A DNA stretch of 64,000 nt from Corallococcus sp. AS-1-6 (GCF_020037015.1 NZ_JAIQDE010000017.1:120498-184497), one strand, 5' to 3'. Shown: positions 43,369 through 53,000, counted from the first letter of the stretch. Notes: generated from the letters alone by a model not told the origin. Translations and numbers: made by a program.

Positions 43369-45342
43369 ATGAAGCCCACCCTGCTGCTCGCCGAAGCTCC
43401 GGGCCCCCACCGGGAGCTCCTGTCCCTGGCGTTCCAGGGGCAGGGGTGGCGGGTGCTGCTGGCCGCGGGGGTGGAGCCGCTGGTGCGCGCGCTGCGCGAG
43501 TCCGCGCCGGTGCACCTGGTGCTGGTCGCGGGGGCGCTGCTGGCCTCGGCGGTGGAGCCGCTGGACGCGCTGCGCGAGGCGCTGGCCGCGTCCGGGGCCT
43601 CCCTCTGGGTGGAGGCCCCGCCGGCCGAGCAGGACGCCCTGCGGCGCTCGGGCCCGCCGGTGGCGGGGTTCCTCGCGCCGGGGATGTCGCTGGGGGCCCG
43701 GGTGGAGGCGGTGCGTCAGGCCCTGCCCCGGGAGGCGCGGGAGGCGCGGGACGGCCGGCCCGCGCTGCGGGTGCTGGTGGCGGAGGACGACCCCGTCTAC
43801 CGCAAGCTCCTGCAGTTGGCGCTGGCGCCCTTCCGCTTCGAGCTCATGGAGGCGGAGGACGGGCTGGCCGCGCTGGAGCTGGCGCGGCGGCACCCGCCGG
43901 ACGTGGTGCTGGCGGACGTGCTGATGCCCCGGCTGGACGGCTTCCGGCTGTGCCTGGCCCTGCGCCAGGACCCGAAGCTCGGGCGCGTGCCCGTCATCCT
44001 CACGCACGCCACCGCGCCGGACGAGCTGGACCTGCGCATGGCGGCCAACGTGGGGGCCAACGGCTTCGTGCGGCGCGCGCAGGGGGACGACGAGCTGGTG
44101 GCCACGCTCCTGCGCGAGTCCCGCGCGGAGGGGCCCCTGCCCGCGCCCGTGCACGGCGAGCTGTCCACGGAGACGCACCTGTACGCGATGGTGCGGCAGT
44201 TGGAGCGGCGGGTGGGGCTGCTGGAGCAGGCCGAGCGCACCGCGCGCGAGAGCGAGGAGCGCTACCGGCTGGTGGTGTCCGGCTCCTATGACGGTGTGTG
44301 GGATTGGGACGTGCGCGACCAGCGCATGTACTGGAGCCCGCGCCTCCTGGAGATGCTGGGGCTCCGGCCGGAGGACTTCCCGGGGACCTCCGAGGCCTTC
44401 CTCGCGCGGGTGCACCCGGAGGACCGGGACGGGGTGGCGTCCGCGCTGGCGCGGCACCTGGAGCAGGGCGCGCCGTACGACGTGTCCTTCCGGCTGCGGC
44501 ACGAGGCGGGGGGCTACCGCTCGTGCGTGAGCCGGGGCCGGGCGCTGCGCGACGCGCAGGGGCGGCCGGTGCGCATGGCGGGCATCATCGGCGACGTGAC
44601 GGAGCAGCTCCGGCTGTACCGCGAGGCGCGCGAGGCGGTGCGCGTGCGGGACGAGTTCCTGGCGGTGGCCGCGCACGAGCTGCGCACGCCCCTGGCCGCG
44701 CTTCGCTTACGCGTGCAGGGCACGGCGGCGGCGCTGAAGCACGAGCGCCAGGTGGCGCCGGAGCGGCTGGAGCGCGCGCTGGTGGCGGCGGACCGGCAGG
44801 TGCAGCGGCTGGCGGACCTGGTGGAGGGGCTGCTGGACGTGTCGCAGATGCAGGGCCACGCGCCCCGGCTGAACCTGGAGGACGTGGACCTGGGGCAGGT
44901 GGTGCGGGACGTGGTGCTGCGCTGGGAGGAGCTGGCGGCGCGCGCGGGGTGCCTGCTGGTGGTGCGCGACGTGGCGTCCGCGGTGGGGCGCTGGGACTCG
45001 CTCCGGCTGGGGCAGGTGGTGACGCACCTCTTGGTGAACGCGGTGAAGTTCGGTCCGGGCAAGCCCGTGGAGCTGGAGGTCCAGGCGGACGCGCACACGG
45101 CCTGGCTGGTGGTGCGCGACCACGGCATCGGCATCGCGCCGGACCGGGTGGACGGCCTCTTCCGCCGCTTCGAGCGCGCGGTGCCCACGCGCAACTACGG
45201 GGGGCTGGGGCTGGGGCTGTATCGCCTGTACCGCATCGTGGAGGCGCACGGCGGGGACGTGACGGTGACGAGCACGCTGGGACAGGGGGCCACGTTCCGG
45301 GTGCGGCTGCCCCGCGCGGGGCCCCCGGTGGGCCACGCCTGA
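43369..45342 (+). CDS. Hybrid sensor histidine kinase with tandem receivers and PAS
   Basis: A 657-residue soluble protein. Residues 1-120 look like a degenerate receiver without the acidic pocket (LLLAEAPGPHREL), 133-250 a complete receiver (LVAEDDPVY, VVLADVLMPRLDG), then a short coiled coil, a PAS domain at about 290-405 (RYRLVVSGSYDGVWDWDV, HPEDRDG) and the kinase core with H-box AVAAHELRTPLAALRL, N-box HLLVNAVKFGPG and G-box GLGLGLYRLYRIVEAHGG. Input receivers at the N-terminus suggest it is itself controlled by another kinase. Confidence 0.93.
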   Translation: MKPTLLLAEAPGPHRELLSLAFQGQGWRVLLAAGVEPLVRALRESAPVHLVLVAGALLASAVEPLDALREALAASGASLWVEAPPAEQDALRRSGPPVAGFLAPGMSLGARVEAVRQALPREAREARDGRPALRVLVAEDDPVYRKLLQLALAPFRFELMEAEDGLAALELARRHPPDVVLADVLMPRLDGFRLCLALRQDPKLGRVPVILTHATAPDELDLRMAANVGANGFVRRAQGDDELVATLLRESRAEGPLPAPVHGELSTETHLYAMVRQLERRVGLLEQAERTARESEERYRLVVSGSYDGVWDWDVRDQRMYWSPRLLEMLGLRPEDFPGTSEAFLARVHPEDRDGVASALARHLEQGAPYDVSFRLRHEAGGYRSCVSRGRALRDAQGRPVRMAGIIGDVTEQLRLYREAREAVRVRDEFLAVAAHELRTPLAALRLRVQGTAAALKHERQVAPERLERALVAADRQVQRLADLVEGLLDVSQMQGHAPRLNLEDVDLGQVVRDVVLRWEELAARAGCLLVVRDVASAVGRWDSLRLGQVVTHLLVNAVKFGPGKPVELEVQADAHTAWLVVRDHGIGIAPDRVDGLFRRFERAVPTRNYGGLGLGLYRLYRIVEAHGGDVTVTSTLGQGATFRVRLPRAGPPVGHA

Positions 45343-45436
45343 CGGCCGTCCGGGCGGCCGCCGCCTCTGTCGGGTGCGCTACATCCGGAGGGCGCGGGCC
45401 GCTTTTCTCCCGGCTGGGCGGATGCACCTTCCCCGC

Positions 45437-45847
45437 ATGGGAAAGCGACCCACCGTGCTGGTGCTCAACGGGAGTGAAGACCTCATCGAGGCGCTGGAGG
45501 AGGTGCTCGACGAGGCGGGATTCCAGAGCAAGGGCGTGCGCGTGCAGGACGTCATCCGCGGCCCCCTGGACTTCGCCACGCTGGTGCGGGAGACGGCGCC
45601 GACGGTCATCGTCTACGACATCAGCGTGCCGTTCGACCTGAGCTGGCACGCGTTCCAGAAGCTGGCCGCCAACCCGGCCGCCGCGGGCATCCCCTTCGTG
45701 CTCACCACCACCAACCGCGAGGGCGCCAGGGAGTACACCGGGACGGATGTCATCGAGTTGCTGTTGAAACCCTATGACATCGACCAGTTCACCCGGGCGG
45801 TGGACCAGGCCGCGAGGCGCGGGGCTGGCAGGGCAGGCGCGCGGTGA
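45437..45847 (+). CDS. Receiver-like protein
   Basis: A 136-residue single receiver fold from ATG 45437 (ATG 45422 possible). The first strand lacks the usual DD pair (VLVLNGSED), while a likely phosphoacceptor Asp lies in IVYDISVP, Thr in LTTTN and Lys in LLLKPYDIDQF. The protein may still bind a kinase or act without phosphorylation. It follows the hybrid kinase by 94 bases on the same strand, which suggests a functional link. Confidence 0.75.
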   Translation: MGKRPTVLVLNGSEDLIEALEEVLDEAGFQSKGVRVQDVIRGPLDFATLVRETAPTVIVYDISVPFDLSWHAFQKLAANPAAAGIPFVLTTTNREGAREYTGTDVIELLLKPYDIDQFTRAVDQAARRGAGRAGAR

Positions 45848-45898
45848 GGGGGACTCGTCTCCGCGGGCGCTGCGTGGCGCGCCTGCGCGCTGCTCCCG

Positions 45899-47233
45899 TC
45901 ACGACCGGTGTCGCTCCGCTTCCCGGAAGAACTGCGTGAGCGAGTGCGTCAGCAGCGACTGGCGGGACGCCATGTACCGGCGGGCGCGGAGGAAGGGCAG
46001 CCAGACGCGTTTGCCGACACGCACCTGGGACTCTTCGGGGTTCTGGCGCGGAATCCAGGTCCCACCCAGGCGCTTCACCAGGATGCCGCCCAGGTAGGCC
46101 CCCAGGGCCGGGGCGGTGTGCGTGTCGATGAGCTCGCGCTTGTATCGCTCCGGGAAGTTCTCCCGCCAGAAGTAGAAGTCGAGGTCGGTGAGGGACTCGG
46201 GCGTCGCGTCGAGGATGCTGGGCACCTTGGTATGCAGCGCTGCCATGAGGCCTTCGGTCAGGTCTCCGTAGCCGCTGTGGACCTGCGCCGGGCTCGCTAC
46301 GTCCGAGGGCAGGGCGACCGGGAGCCACTCTTCCGGCTCGGGGGGTTGGAAGACATTGAGTTCGGCGATCTTCTGCTGTCGCTCGCTGATGGCGTACTCG
46401 CCAGACAGCCGCGAGAGGAGCGGCGCCAGGTCCGGGTGGAAGCGGGGCTCCACCGGCGCCAGCGCCGCGCTGCGCTCACGCAGGTTGCGCAGCACCGTGT
46501 CGAAGTCGAGGTCCGGCCGCAGGTGCACATGCGCCCGGGCCTGGGCCACGCGCGCCTCGTCGCTGGCGAAGTCGGCGGCGGTGGGCCACAGCACCAGGAG
46601 GACGGAGCCATTGGGGAGCTCCTCCACGAGGTGCGCAGGCGTCGAGAGCATCCGCTCACGGCCTAGACGCTCTACGAGTTTGGGACCGAAGACGTTCAGC
46701 CAGGACACTTCTTGAATCCTGTCGTCCCCAGTCTCCTCTGAAGGGTCCACGGCGCTGTCAGGGCTTGAGCCCTCCGCCAGTTGATCCTCGGCTAGACTGT
46801 TGGCTGTGGCGCCAGCAACAGGGTAATGAGAAGCCCAGGCGCGGACCATGCCCACAAACTCGCTGCAAGGCGCTGTCTCCCTGAAAAGCGATAGTGGCTG
46901 AACGGAGATCCATACATACAATCTGGGGGCTGATGGCGGCAACGAGAGCCTGAGAGACATATCCAACACGGGCCACGTCGCACGAGAGAGGCCAACGGAC
47001 ATGCTTTTCTTTCCGCGCTTCTCGTCCAGCGCCTTCAGGACGGAATCGCGGGAGTATGTGTACTGCCGCTTGCCTTCAACAACTTCCGGCATCCACGTGC
47101 CCGCGTGAGACTCAAGCGCCCTGAAAAAGGGCTCCAACGCCTGATTCAGGTCTAGGGCCTGATCGAAGGTAGCCTCAAGGGAGAGACGAAGACGGTCGTC
47201 GGTGTCAGGTCCGCGTTTCTCAGCTCCATTCAT
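45899..47233 (-). CDS. Candidate immunity protein, DUF3396/TsiV3-like
   Basis: A 444-residue cytoplasmic protein with no signal. The central part (about residues 75-260) resembles DUF3396, the family of the type VI immunity protein TsiV3: SWLNVFGPKLVERLGRERML, then GSVLLVLWPTAADF and HLRPDLDFDTVL. The C-terminal 100 residues (HTAPALGAYLGGILVKRLGGTWIP) form a second small domain seen in other immunity-type proteins. Its start overlaps the stop of the large lipoprotein gene (ATGA), the standard toxin-then-immunity order. Part of the gene has lower GC than the neighbourhood. Immunity is inferred, not shown. Confidence 0.72.
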   Translation of the reverse strand: MNGAEKRGPDTDDRLRLSLEATFDQALDLNQALEPFFRALESHAGTWMPEVVEGKRQYTYSRDSVLKALDEKRGKKSMSVGLSRATWPVLDMSLRLSLPPSAPRLYVWISVQPLSLFRETAPCSEFVGMVRAWASHYPVAGATANSLAEDQLAEGSSPDSAVDPSEETGDDRIQEVSWLNVFGPKLVERLGRERMLSTPAHLVEELPNGSVLLVLWPTAADFASDEARVAQARAHVHLRPDLDFDTVLRNLRERSAALAPVEPRFHPDLAPLLSRLSGEYAISERQQKIAELNVFQPPEPEEWLPVALPSDVASPAQVHSGYGDLTEGLMAALHTKVPSILDATPESLTDLDFYFWRENFPERYKRELIDTHTAPALGAYLGGILVKRLGGTWIPRQNPEESQVRVGKRVWLPFLRARRYMASRQSLLTHSLTQFFREAERHRS

Positions 47234-49332
47234 TGGAACGACACCTCCACTCCCTCCACTTCATTCTGGGCATCTCGCACGGCCGCTCGCGATGCTTTCG
47301 GATCCGCAGGCTTGAGCTTTCCGCCCTCATATATAAGACGGACTCTCTGGACCTGTGCCGTCTGTTCGATTCCGGGGCGGCGAATGTTCAGGGTCTCCCC
47401 GTAGTATCTTGAGGCAGCGCTCGCGTCCTCGATCATTTGAGCCGTGAGAGCCTCGGCTCCGAGCTGCGAAAGATCACGACTCTTGAGGCTGAAGGTCTCC
47501 ACGCGTGGCGTCGCGCCAGCAGTGGGCCCATCTTCGATGACAAGCACGTCCGCGAAGCGAAGGTCCACCTTCGCCACCCCCACGTGCGTCGCGATGCGGG
47601 GCCGGTCGAAGTCCTTGAGCCACCGCCGCTGCGCCCGAGGGAGGGCGGCGTCCGCCTCCAGGAGGGACACCATGGTCCGTTCGAAGGCCAGGCCCCGGGC
47701 GTAGAGCGCGCGCATCTCCCGGTAGCCCTCCCACTTCAAGGGGCCTTCGACAGCGGCGCCGCTCTGGAGTTCCTGGAGGCGCCTCTCCCGGTACGCGACG
47801 TATTCTCTCCAGAGTCCCGTGCCCTGATCGAGTCCGGGCGGTGGTGCCTCCACCTTCGGCGCCAGATGTTTCAGCAGCTTCACGTCCTTGGGAAGGCGCG
47901 GGCCCGAGGCCTCCAGCTCCGCCTGGAGCAGCCTGGCCTTCGCCGCCTCCGAGACTGCTTCGGATGAAGCGCGTGACACGCCCCTCGCCGGCACGCCTCG
48001 TGCGGACTCACGATGGGCCTCCGCCAACATCGCCTGGGCCTTCGCGGGGTTGCCGCGAGCTTCATACAGCGCCAGCACCCCCGCCTCGCCCCACTCGGCG
48101 GCGACCCGCGCGCCCTCCCGGCTCGCCTGGAGGTAGCGGAGCAGGTCGCGCGCGGCGGTGACGCCCAGTTGCTCCTCCAGCCGCTCCACCAGTGCCTTCA
48201 ATCCATCCAGGTCGAACGCGGGCATCCGGAGCCGCGGCGGCCCACCGCGCGCTTCTACGAAGGCCCGTGCGCCCTTCCCGCCGGCGTACAGCGCCACCAT
48301 CAACGCGGCAGGAGCCAGCTCACGCGTGGCCTGTTCGTACTGCCCCTGCGACAGCGAGTACGCGCCGTGCCCCGTCCCCGCCACCAGGTGGTAGAAGCCC
48401 AGCGGCACGCCGAACGTCAGGTGGTCGAAGCCACCCAACGCCACGCTGCCCGGCGAGAAGTGCCGCTCCATCAGCGCACGCTCCACCTGGTCGAGCGCTT
48501 CCTGGTAGGGCGGCGGCAGTTGCTCACGCCTTGCGTGGAGATCCGCGTACCGGGCCCCGTCACCCACCGGGGTGGTGGAGAGCATGTCCCTGCCAGCACG
48601 CCCCAGGCCTCGCAGGACGTCTCCGGCCTGTTCATCCCGGTCTGGGAACGCCTCCAGCGGCAGCCCGCGCCGCCGCAACTCCTCGCGGACGGTGGCCATG
48701 CTCCCCAGCGTCTGGCTCAGTTGCTTGTCGCGGGCCAGTGTGCGCACCACGCCGGGCAGCTCGTCGTCGAAGGAGGAGTGGAGGACGAAGAGGGCGAAGA
48801 CCTCGGCATGGGGGAGGCCGTACTTCTCGCTGGCCGTGACGAGGAAGGCCGCGCGCTTGCGGCCGAGGACCTCCGAGGCCTTCGCATCCAGCGGGCCCAG
48901 GGCACCCAGCCGGACGGCATCCCAGTCCTCCAGCGACTCCACCAGCCGGGCCATGTCCACGCCCCGCTGCATGGCCACGAACGCGGCGGGTGAGGCGCAT
49001 GCCAGGAAGGGCTCCAGCACCTCCCGGCTGGAGGCCAGATGGGGCCATCCCGCGGGCACTGCGTCGTCTCCACGGACGACAGCCGCTGCATGGGCCGGCG
49101 CCTTCGCGTTCGGCGCGTGGGGCTCCTCGCTTTCCTCGGCGAGGGGCGCGCGGCGATGGTGGAGGGGCGCATTCGAGATCGCCACCGTCTGGGCGGAGGC
49201 GGAGCGGGGGCTGAAAGCCAGGGTCGCTCCCGGGTCTGTCCTCGCTGACAACGAGACACAGCCCGCGTTGAGCAGCGCCGCCGCCAGAAGCAGCAGGCCC
49301 ACGCTTCCGCGCAGCGGATGCTCAACGCACAT
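47230..49332 (-). CDS. Large lipoprotein, candidate SitA-like polymorphic toxin
   Basis: A 700-residue lipoprotein from ATG 49332. The lipobox is LLNAGC (Cys25). A long, helix-rich scaffold (about residues 75-520) contains GGFDHLTFGVPLGFYHLVAG and YEQATRELAPAALMVALYAG. The C-terminal 170 residues differ in composition and carry FADVLVIEDG (Asp595) and VETFSLKSR (Glu612, Lys617), which may be a restriction-endonuclease-like active site, although the position before Lys is Ser-Leu rather than Glu/Asp-x. A lipid-anchored scaffold with a distinct C-terminal domain, followed by a coupled cytoplasmic gene, matches the logic of SitA toxins passed by outer-membrane exchange. Confidence 0.72.
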   Translation of the reverse strand: MCVEHPLRGSVGLLLLAAALLNAGCVSLSARTDPGATLAFSPRSASAQTVAISNAPLHHRRAPLAEESEEPHAPNAKAPAHAAAVVRGDDAVPAGWPHLASSREVLEPFLACASPAAFVAMQRGVDMARLVESLEDWDAVRLGALGPLDAKASEVLGRKRAAFLVTASEKYGLPHAEVFALFVLHSSFDDELPGVVRTLARDKQLSQTLGSMATVREELRRRGLPLEAFPDRDEQAGDVLRGLGRAGRDMLSTTPVGDGARYADLHARREQLPPPYQEALDQVERALMERHFSPGSVALGGFDHLTFGVPLGFYHLVAGTGHGAYSLSQGQYEQATRELAPAALMVALYAGGKGARAFVEARGGPPRLRMPAFDLDGLKALVERLEEQLGVTAARDLLRYLQASREGARVAAEWGEAGVLALYEARGNPAKAQAMLAEAHRESARGVPARGVSRASSEAVSEAAKARLLQAELEASGPRLPKDVKLLKHLAPKVEAPPPGLDQGTGLWREYVAYRERRLQELQSGAAVEGPLKWEGYREMRALYARGLAFERTMVSLLEADAALPRAQRRWLKDFDRPRIATHVGVAKVDLRFADVLVIEDGPTAGATPRVETFSLKSRDLSQLGAEALTAQMIEDASAASRYYGETLNIRRPGIEQTAQVQRVRLIYEGGKLKPADPKASRAAVRDAQNEVEGVEVSFQ

Positions 49333-50662
49333 TGTCCACCCCCATGCCCACGGCCGCGAAGGCCCCCGGCCTGAGCGACCCCTCCGCCGTCGGGAACAGC
49401 AACGTGCCTGCCTGTCCCAGCGCGTACAGCTTCCCCCCGAGGAAGCGCCACCGGGCCTCACCCGACACGAGGTAGCGCGCATCCGGCGCTCCCAGCCCCA
49501 CCGCCAGCCCTCCTGCCGCCACGGTCAGGTCGCGGTGCGGGGACTGCACCTCCAGGCGTCCGTCCACGTCCACCCGGCCCCAGTTGAAGGCCTCCGCGCC
49601 CAGCGTGATGCGGAAGTGGCGCTGCCCCAGGATGCCCAGACGCCGCGCATCCCAGCTCAGGATCACCTCTCCGTAGGCCGAGGCTCCCTCCCGAAAGGGC
49701 GTGTCCGCCAGGGGCAGGGGGGAGGTGCCCGCCACTTCGAAGCGCGCCAGCTCATGGTCCGGGCCGAAGGCTCCCTGCCGGAAGCCTCCGCGTTGAAGGC
49801 GCCCCTCCAGGCGGGCCCGCAGGTCCATCGTTGGTGACACCGACTCCACGCCCAGGCCCGCGACCGCGCCCCATGCACCGCCCTTGCCCGGACGTCCGCC
49901 CCAGCCTCCCAGCAGGTGCAATTCGAAACCACCCTCCGGGGTCCTGCGACTCACCACGACGGCAGTGCCGTCCAGATGCGCCAGCGTCATCGGCCTGGAG
50001 GTGCCGCCGGCCTTTCCCCAGTCATGCGCGGCGGACAGCGAGAGCGTGTAGCGCGAGGGGAGGAAGGGCCGGCCGGCGAGGACGTGCTGCATGTCCAGCA
50101 CGACCTCCGCGCCCATCAGGCGCGCGCCCAGCACATCCGAGGCGAAGGCCTCCGTGTACACCGGCCCCAGCCTGCCCGTCACCACCGCCCCGGCCGGGTG
50201 GTAGTCGGGGTTGATTCTGTTGTTGTAGCGCCGCACCAGGTGTCCGGAGAGCAGGGTGTAGGACTCCAGGGCGCCCATCCACAGCGAGTCCGGTGCGTCG
50301 CCGCCCACCGTGAGCATGCGCACCACCTGCCCCCAATCGGACAGCGCGTCCCAGTCTTCCTTCCGCACCCGTCCCGCGCCTTCCCCTCCACCCCACAATC
50401 GCAGCCGTACTGGAGCCCCCAGGTGGAGGTGGAACATCCCCCGTCTGGCCACCATCACCCGGGGCTCCAACCGCGCGAAGCCCTCGTCCACGCCCGCGCC
50501 CTGCCGAGGCAGGAGCGTCAGCGTCGTGGCCTCCATGCGCAGCAGGTGGAGCCACCGCGGGCTTTCCTCCGCGGTAGGCATTGGCCCGGTGAGGTCTTCC
50601 GCCCATCCCGTCCCCGGTAGGAGCGACAGCAACACCACGGCCCAGCGTCGAAGCAGGAACAT
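49322..50662 (-). CDS. Barrel-like exported protein heading the toxin operon
   Basis: A 446-residue exported protein. ATG 50662 has a near-perfect AGGAGGTG ribosome binding site. The signal peptide is MFLLRRWAVVLLSLLPGTGWA. The rest has alternating amphipathic strands with Gly and aromatic residues (FHLHLGAPVRLRLWGG, FELHLLGGWGG, HFRITLGAEAFNWG, GEARWRFLGGKLYALGQAG) as in an outer-membrane barrel, with no lipobox. It overlaps the lipoprotein start by 11 bases. Position recalls the accessory sitB gene of sitBAI loci, although I cannot tell whether it is homologous. Confidence 0.72.
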   Translation of the reverse strand: MFLLRRWAVVLLSLLPGTGWAEDLTGPMPTAEESPRWLHLLRMEATTLTLLPRQGAGVDEGFARLEPRVMVARRGMFHLHLGAPVRLRLWGGGEGAGRVRKEDWDALSDWGQVVRMLTVGGDAPDSLWMGALESYTLLSGHLVRRYNNRINPDYHPAGAVVTGRLGPVYTEAFASDVLGARLMGAEVVLDMQHVLAGRPFLPSRYTLSLSAAHDWGKAGGTSRPMTLAHLDGTAVVVSRRTPEGGFELHLLGGWGGRPGKGGAWGAVAGLGVESVSPTMDLRARLEGRLQRGGFRQGAFGPDHELARFEVAGTSPLPLADTPFREGASAYGEVILSWDARRLGILGQRHFRITLGAEAFNWGRVDVDGRLEVQSPHRDLTVAAGGLAVGLGAPDARYLVSGEARWRFLGGKLYALGQAGTLLFPTAEGSLRPGAFAAVGMGVDNVR

Positions 50663-51098
50663 CGGCACCTCCTGTGAACGCCCCGGTACGGGCGAATGGA
50701 CAGAGGTTCTCCGCTCGGTCCGACAGGGGCCAGGGTGCAGGTCCTCTCTTTCCACGAGGCCCCGCCACACGCTCGAACGACACGCCCAGGTTCCCGACCG
50801 GTTCGAGTGCGTTCTTGAGTTCCCCTGAAACAATCAATGCGGTCGTGAACTTCTGAACCTCACGCTCGCGCCGCAGCGCGCCGAGGTACGGCACGTCGCG
50901 TGATCAGGATGGGCGCCACACCCGTCTCCGGTTACGTCAAGGCTCTCTGAAAAGACTCATCGGAGGTCCTGCCTCACCCAACGCTCCAGGGCACTGCGCG
51001 ACAAGACACAATCCCTCTCAATGGGTTCTTCGGTCGCATTGATGTGCCTTCATATAGTTAAATCTCACACACGCCGCGACTTCAGGTCAGGGGGGGAG
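50663..51098. other. Divergent intergenic region between two candidate toxin operons
   Basis: This 436-bp region must hold the promoters of both divergent operons and also contains the immunity-gene remnant. It is visibly less GC-rich toward 50900-51080 (AATCTCACACACG, ATATAGTTAAATC). The TATAGTTAAAT stretch near 51053-51063 may be a -10-like element for the plus-strand operon. No clear operator was found. Confidence 0.4.
50760..50894 (-). pseudogene. Remnant resembling the C-terminus of an Imm11-type immunity protein
   Basis: On the minus strand, downstream of 50894, the frame reads VQKFTTALIVSGELKNALEP and VGNLGVSFERVAG, the kind of C-terminal block (aromatic-x-V-S-x-x-x-K-x-A-L-E, then LGVxFxxV) found in Imm11/DUF1629 immunity proteins. 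There is no proper start, and the frame runs on without a stop into the antisense of the following gene. It is read as a decayed immunity-gene end left between the two toxin operons. Confidence 0.35.
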
Positions 51099-52994
51099 AT
51101 GGGCCAACCCACAGGAAGCTTTGAGGTTTCCGAGGAATTGCTTCAATTGGGCTCTACGGGGGCCGCGGTGGCCAACCTCCAGAATCATCTCCGGCTGGCT
51201 GGACTCTATCGAAGGCCCATCGATGGTTGCTTTGGAACGGACACAGCTTATGCCGTCAGACAGTTCCAGTTCGACAGGAGGCTGAGCGCGGACGGGATCG
51301 TAGGCCCCTCGACCTGGGCGGCCCTGAGCACCCTCCCCACTCCTGCCTCAACAGTTGGCAACGCCAACAGCCCAAGGGGCTTTCCGTTCGAGATGGGAAC
51401 GGGGGTCTACAGTGTCGGCCGGGTGTCCAACGGCGCTGGCGTGAACCTTCGAGAGCAACCCCATCTTTCCGGCACGTTCAAGAAGAAGCTCTCATTCAAC
51501 ACTCGCGTCTTCGTCTGCCGTGAGTTCTCGGGCGACTGGTATTTCGTGACGCTCGAGGATGGAAACTCCGGCTTCGTCTACAAGAAGTACATCAGCATCA
51601 ATTTGCCCGACCCCGGAGCAGTCCTTCATAGGATCAAGAAGAACGAAGGCGCACTGGCCATTGTCAAGCAGCACTACAAGAACTCCACCATCCAATGGGG
51701 CCAGGACGAGCGCTATTATGCCAATGTCCTTGTCGAGGCGAATCGGGGTCCTGGGCTCCGCGGCATCTACAAGCCGACCGAGGATGCGACCTGGGACACG
51801 ACCCAGACGCGTGAAGGCTACCTCATCTGGATTCCGAGCGTAGAGTTCGCCAAGAGCCTGCGCGGCAAGGTGGGCTCAGGTTCCATCACGTATGAACTGT
51901 GGCAGGACGTCAAGGTTCTCGCCACGAACGCCGGGAAAGCATACCTGGGGAATCTGGCCTTTTCCGCAGGCCTGATTCACGGCGCGCTCGAGGCCGTCTG
52001 GGATCTGCTCACAGGGCTCATTGATCTGCTGGAGTTGGTATGGAAGCTCGTCTACAGCTTGCTGAGCGGCGAGATCGTATCGGACTTGAAGGGCCTGTGG
52101 GATCTGGCTGCATCGTTGAACCTGAAGACGTTGACCGAGGCAGGCATCCAGGCTCTCGCCAACCGATGGAACGATCCAAATCTCCTTCGCCGTGAGCACT
52201 TCCGGGGCTGGCTGATCGGGTACGTCATCGTCGAGATCGTGATGGCGGTTGCTTCTGCGGGAGCCACCATTGTGAAGTGGGCAGGCAAGGCTGGAAAGCT
52301 TGGCAAGCTCCTCGCAGAATTTCCCAGGTTCGTAAGGCTCGCTGAGAAGGCGAAAGACATCACGAAGCCCCTGGCGCTGCGGAAGGCCAATCCGCTCAAG
52401 AAGACAGCCGCTCCACAGAAGCAACCGAAAGCCCCCACGAAGAAGCCCGGAGTGTCAGGGGTCCCCAAGGGATGGGAGAAATTCGCTCGGGAACTGGACG
52501 GAAGCTTCAAGAGACGACTCCAGCAGTTCCGCGGAGCCACGGACCTCAAGCCCGCCAAGGGACTTGCCGGTAGCGAGGGGCAGCTCTTCCTGTCGGAGAA
52601 GTTGCCCGGCAAAACACTGAAGCGATGGTTCAAGATCCGGCTCTCCGTTATGGACACGTCTATCAAAAAGCTACAAGAGGCGAAGACCGCCGTAGAGGCC
52701 AATTCCAGACTAAAAGCCGACATCAAAGTTGTGAAGATCTTCGAGCAAGGCCCTGACTGGGTGTTGCGTGAATTTGATTCCAGCTCGGTGGAGTTGAGCA
52801 AGGCCCTGAGCAACTCCACGACTTCAGCGGCCTACCGGCGCGTGGTCGCCGAGTTGCAGAAAATGAAGTCCGTGGGGCAACTGCCTCCGGTGCTTGAGGA
52901 TCTGCTAAAGAAGCTGACCAGGGCCAAGGGGCCTTCGAATAACATCCACTGGTCCCCGGACATCAACAAGCTCGTCGTTATTGACATGATGTGA
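51099..52994 (+). CDS. PGBD-SH3-LysM polymorphic effector with minimal-kinase-like C-terminus
   Basis: A 631-residue protein from ATG 51099, which follows a GGGGGGAG purine run. Residues 17-76 form a peptidoglycan-binding domain (LGSTGAAVANLQNHLRLAG ... DGIVGPSTWAAL), 103-166 an SH3 domain (GVNLREQP ... GFVYKKYI) and 175-256 a LysM-like region. Hydrophobic helices at about 290-325 and 370-392 are of a type that precedes toxin domains, then a Lys/Pro linker at 427-452. The last 175 residues read like a minimal kinase: GSEG loop (491-494), Lys512 in FKIRL, hinge WVLREF, and NNIHW ... VVIDM (Asp628) at the end; the HRD Asp is absent. No signal peptide was seen. Confidence 0.75.
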   Translation: MGQPTGSFEVSEELLQLGSTGAAVANLQNHLRLAGLYRRPIDGCFGTDTAYAVRQFQFDRRLSADGIVGPSTWAALSTLPTPASTVGNANSPRGFPFEMGTGVYSVGRVSNGAGVNLREQPHLSGTFKKKLSFNTRVFVCREFSGDWYFVTLEDGNSGFVYKKYISINLPDPGAVLHRIKKNEGALAIVKQHYKNSTIQWGQDERYYANVLVEANRGPGLRGIYKPTEDATWDTTQTREGYLIWIPSVEFAKSLRGKVGSGSITYELWQDVKVLATNAGKAYLGNLAFSAGLIHGALEAVWDLLTGLIDLLELVWKLVYSLLSGEIVSDLKGLWDLAASLNLKTLTEAGIQALANRWNDPNLLRREHFRGWLIGYVIVEIVMAVASAGATIVKWAGKAGKLGKLLAEFPRFVRLAEKAKDITKPLALRKANPLKKTAAPQKQPKAPTKKPGVSGVPKGWEKFARELDGSFKRRLQQFRGATDLKPAKGLAGSEGQLFLSEKLPGKTLKRWFKIRLSVMDTSIKKLQEAKTAVEANSRLKADIKVVKIFEQGPDWVLREFDSSSVELSKALSNSTTSAAYRRVVAELQKMKSVGQLPPVLEDLLKKLTRAKGPSNNIHWSPDINKLVVIDMM

Positions 52995-53000
52995 GAACCC

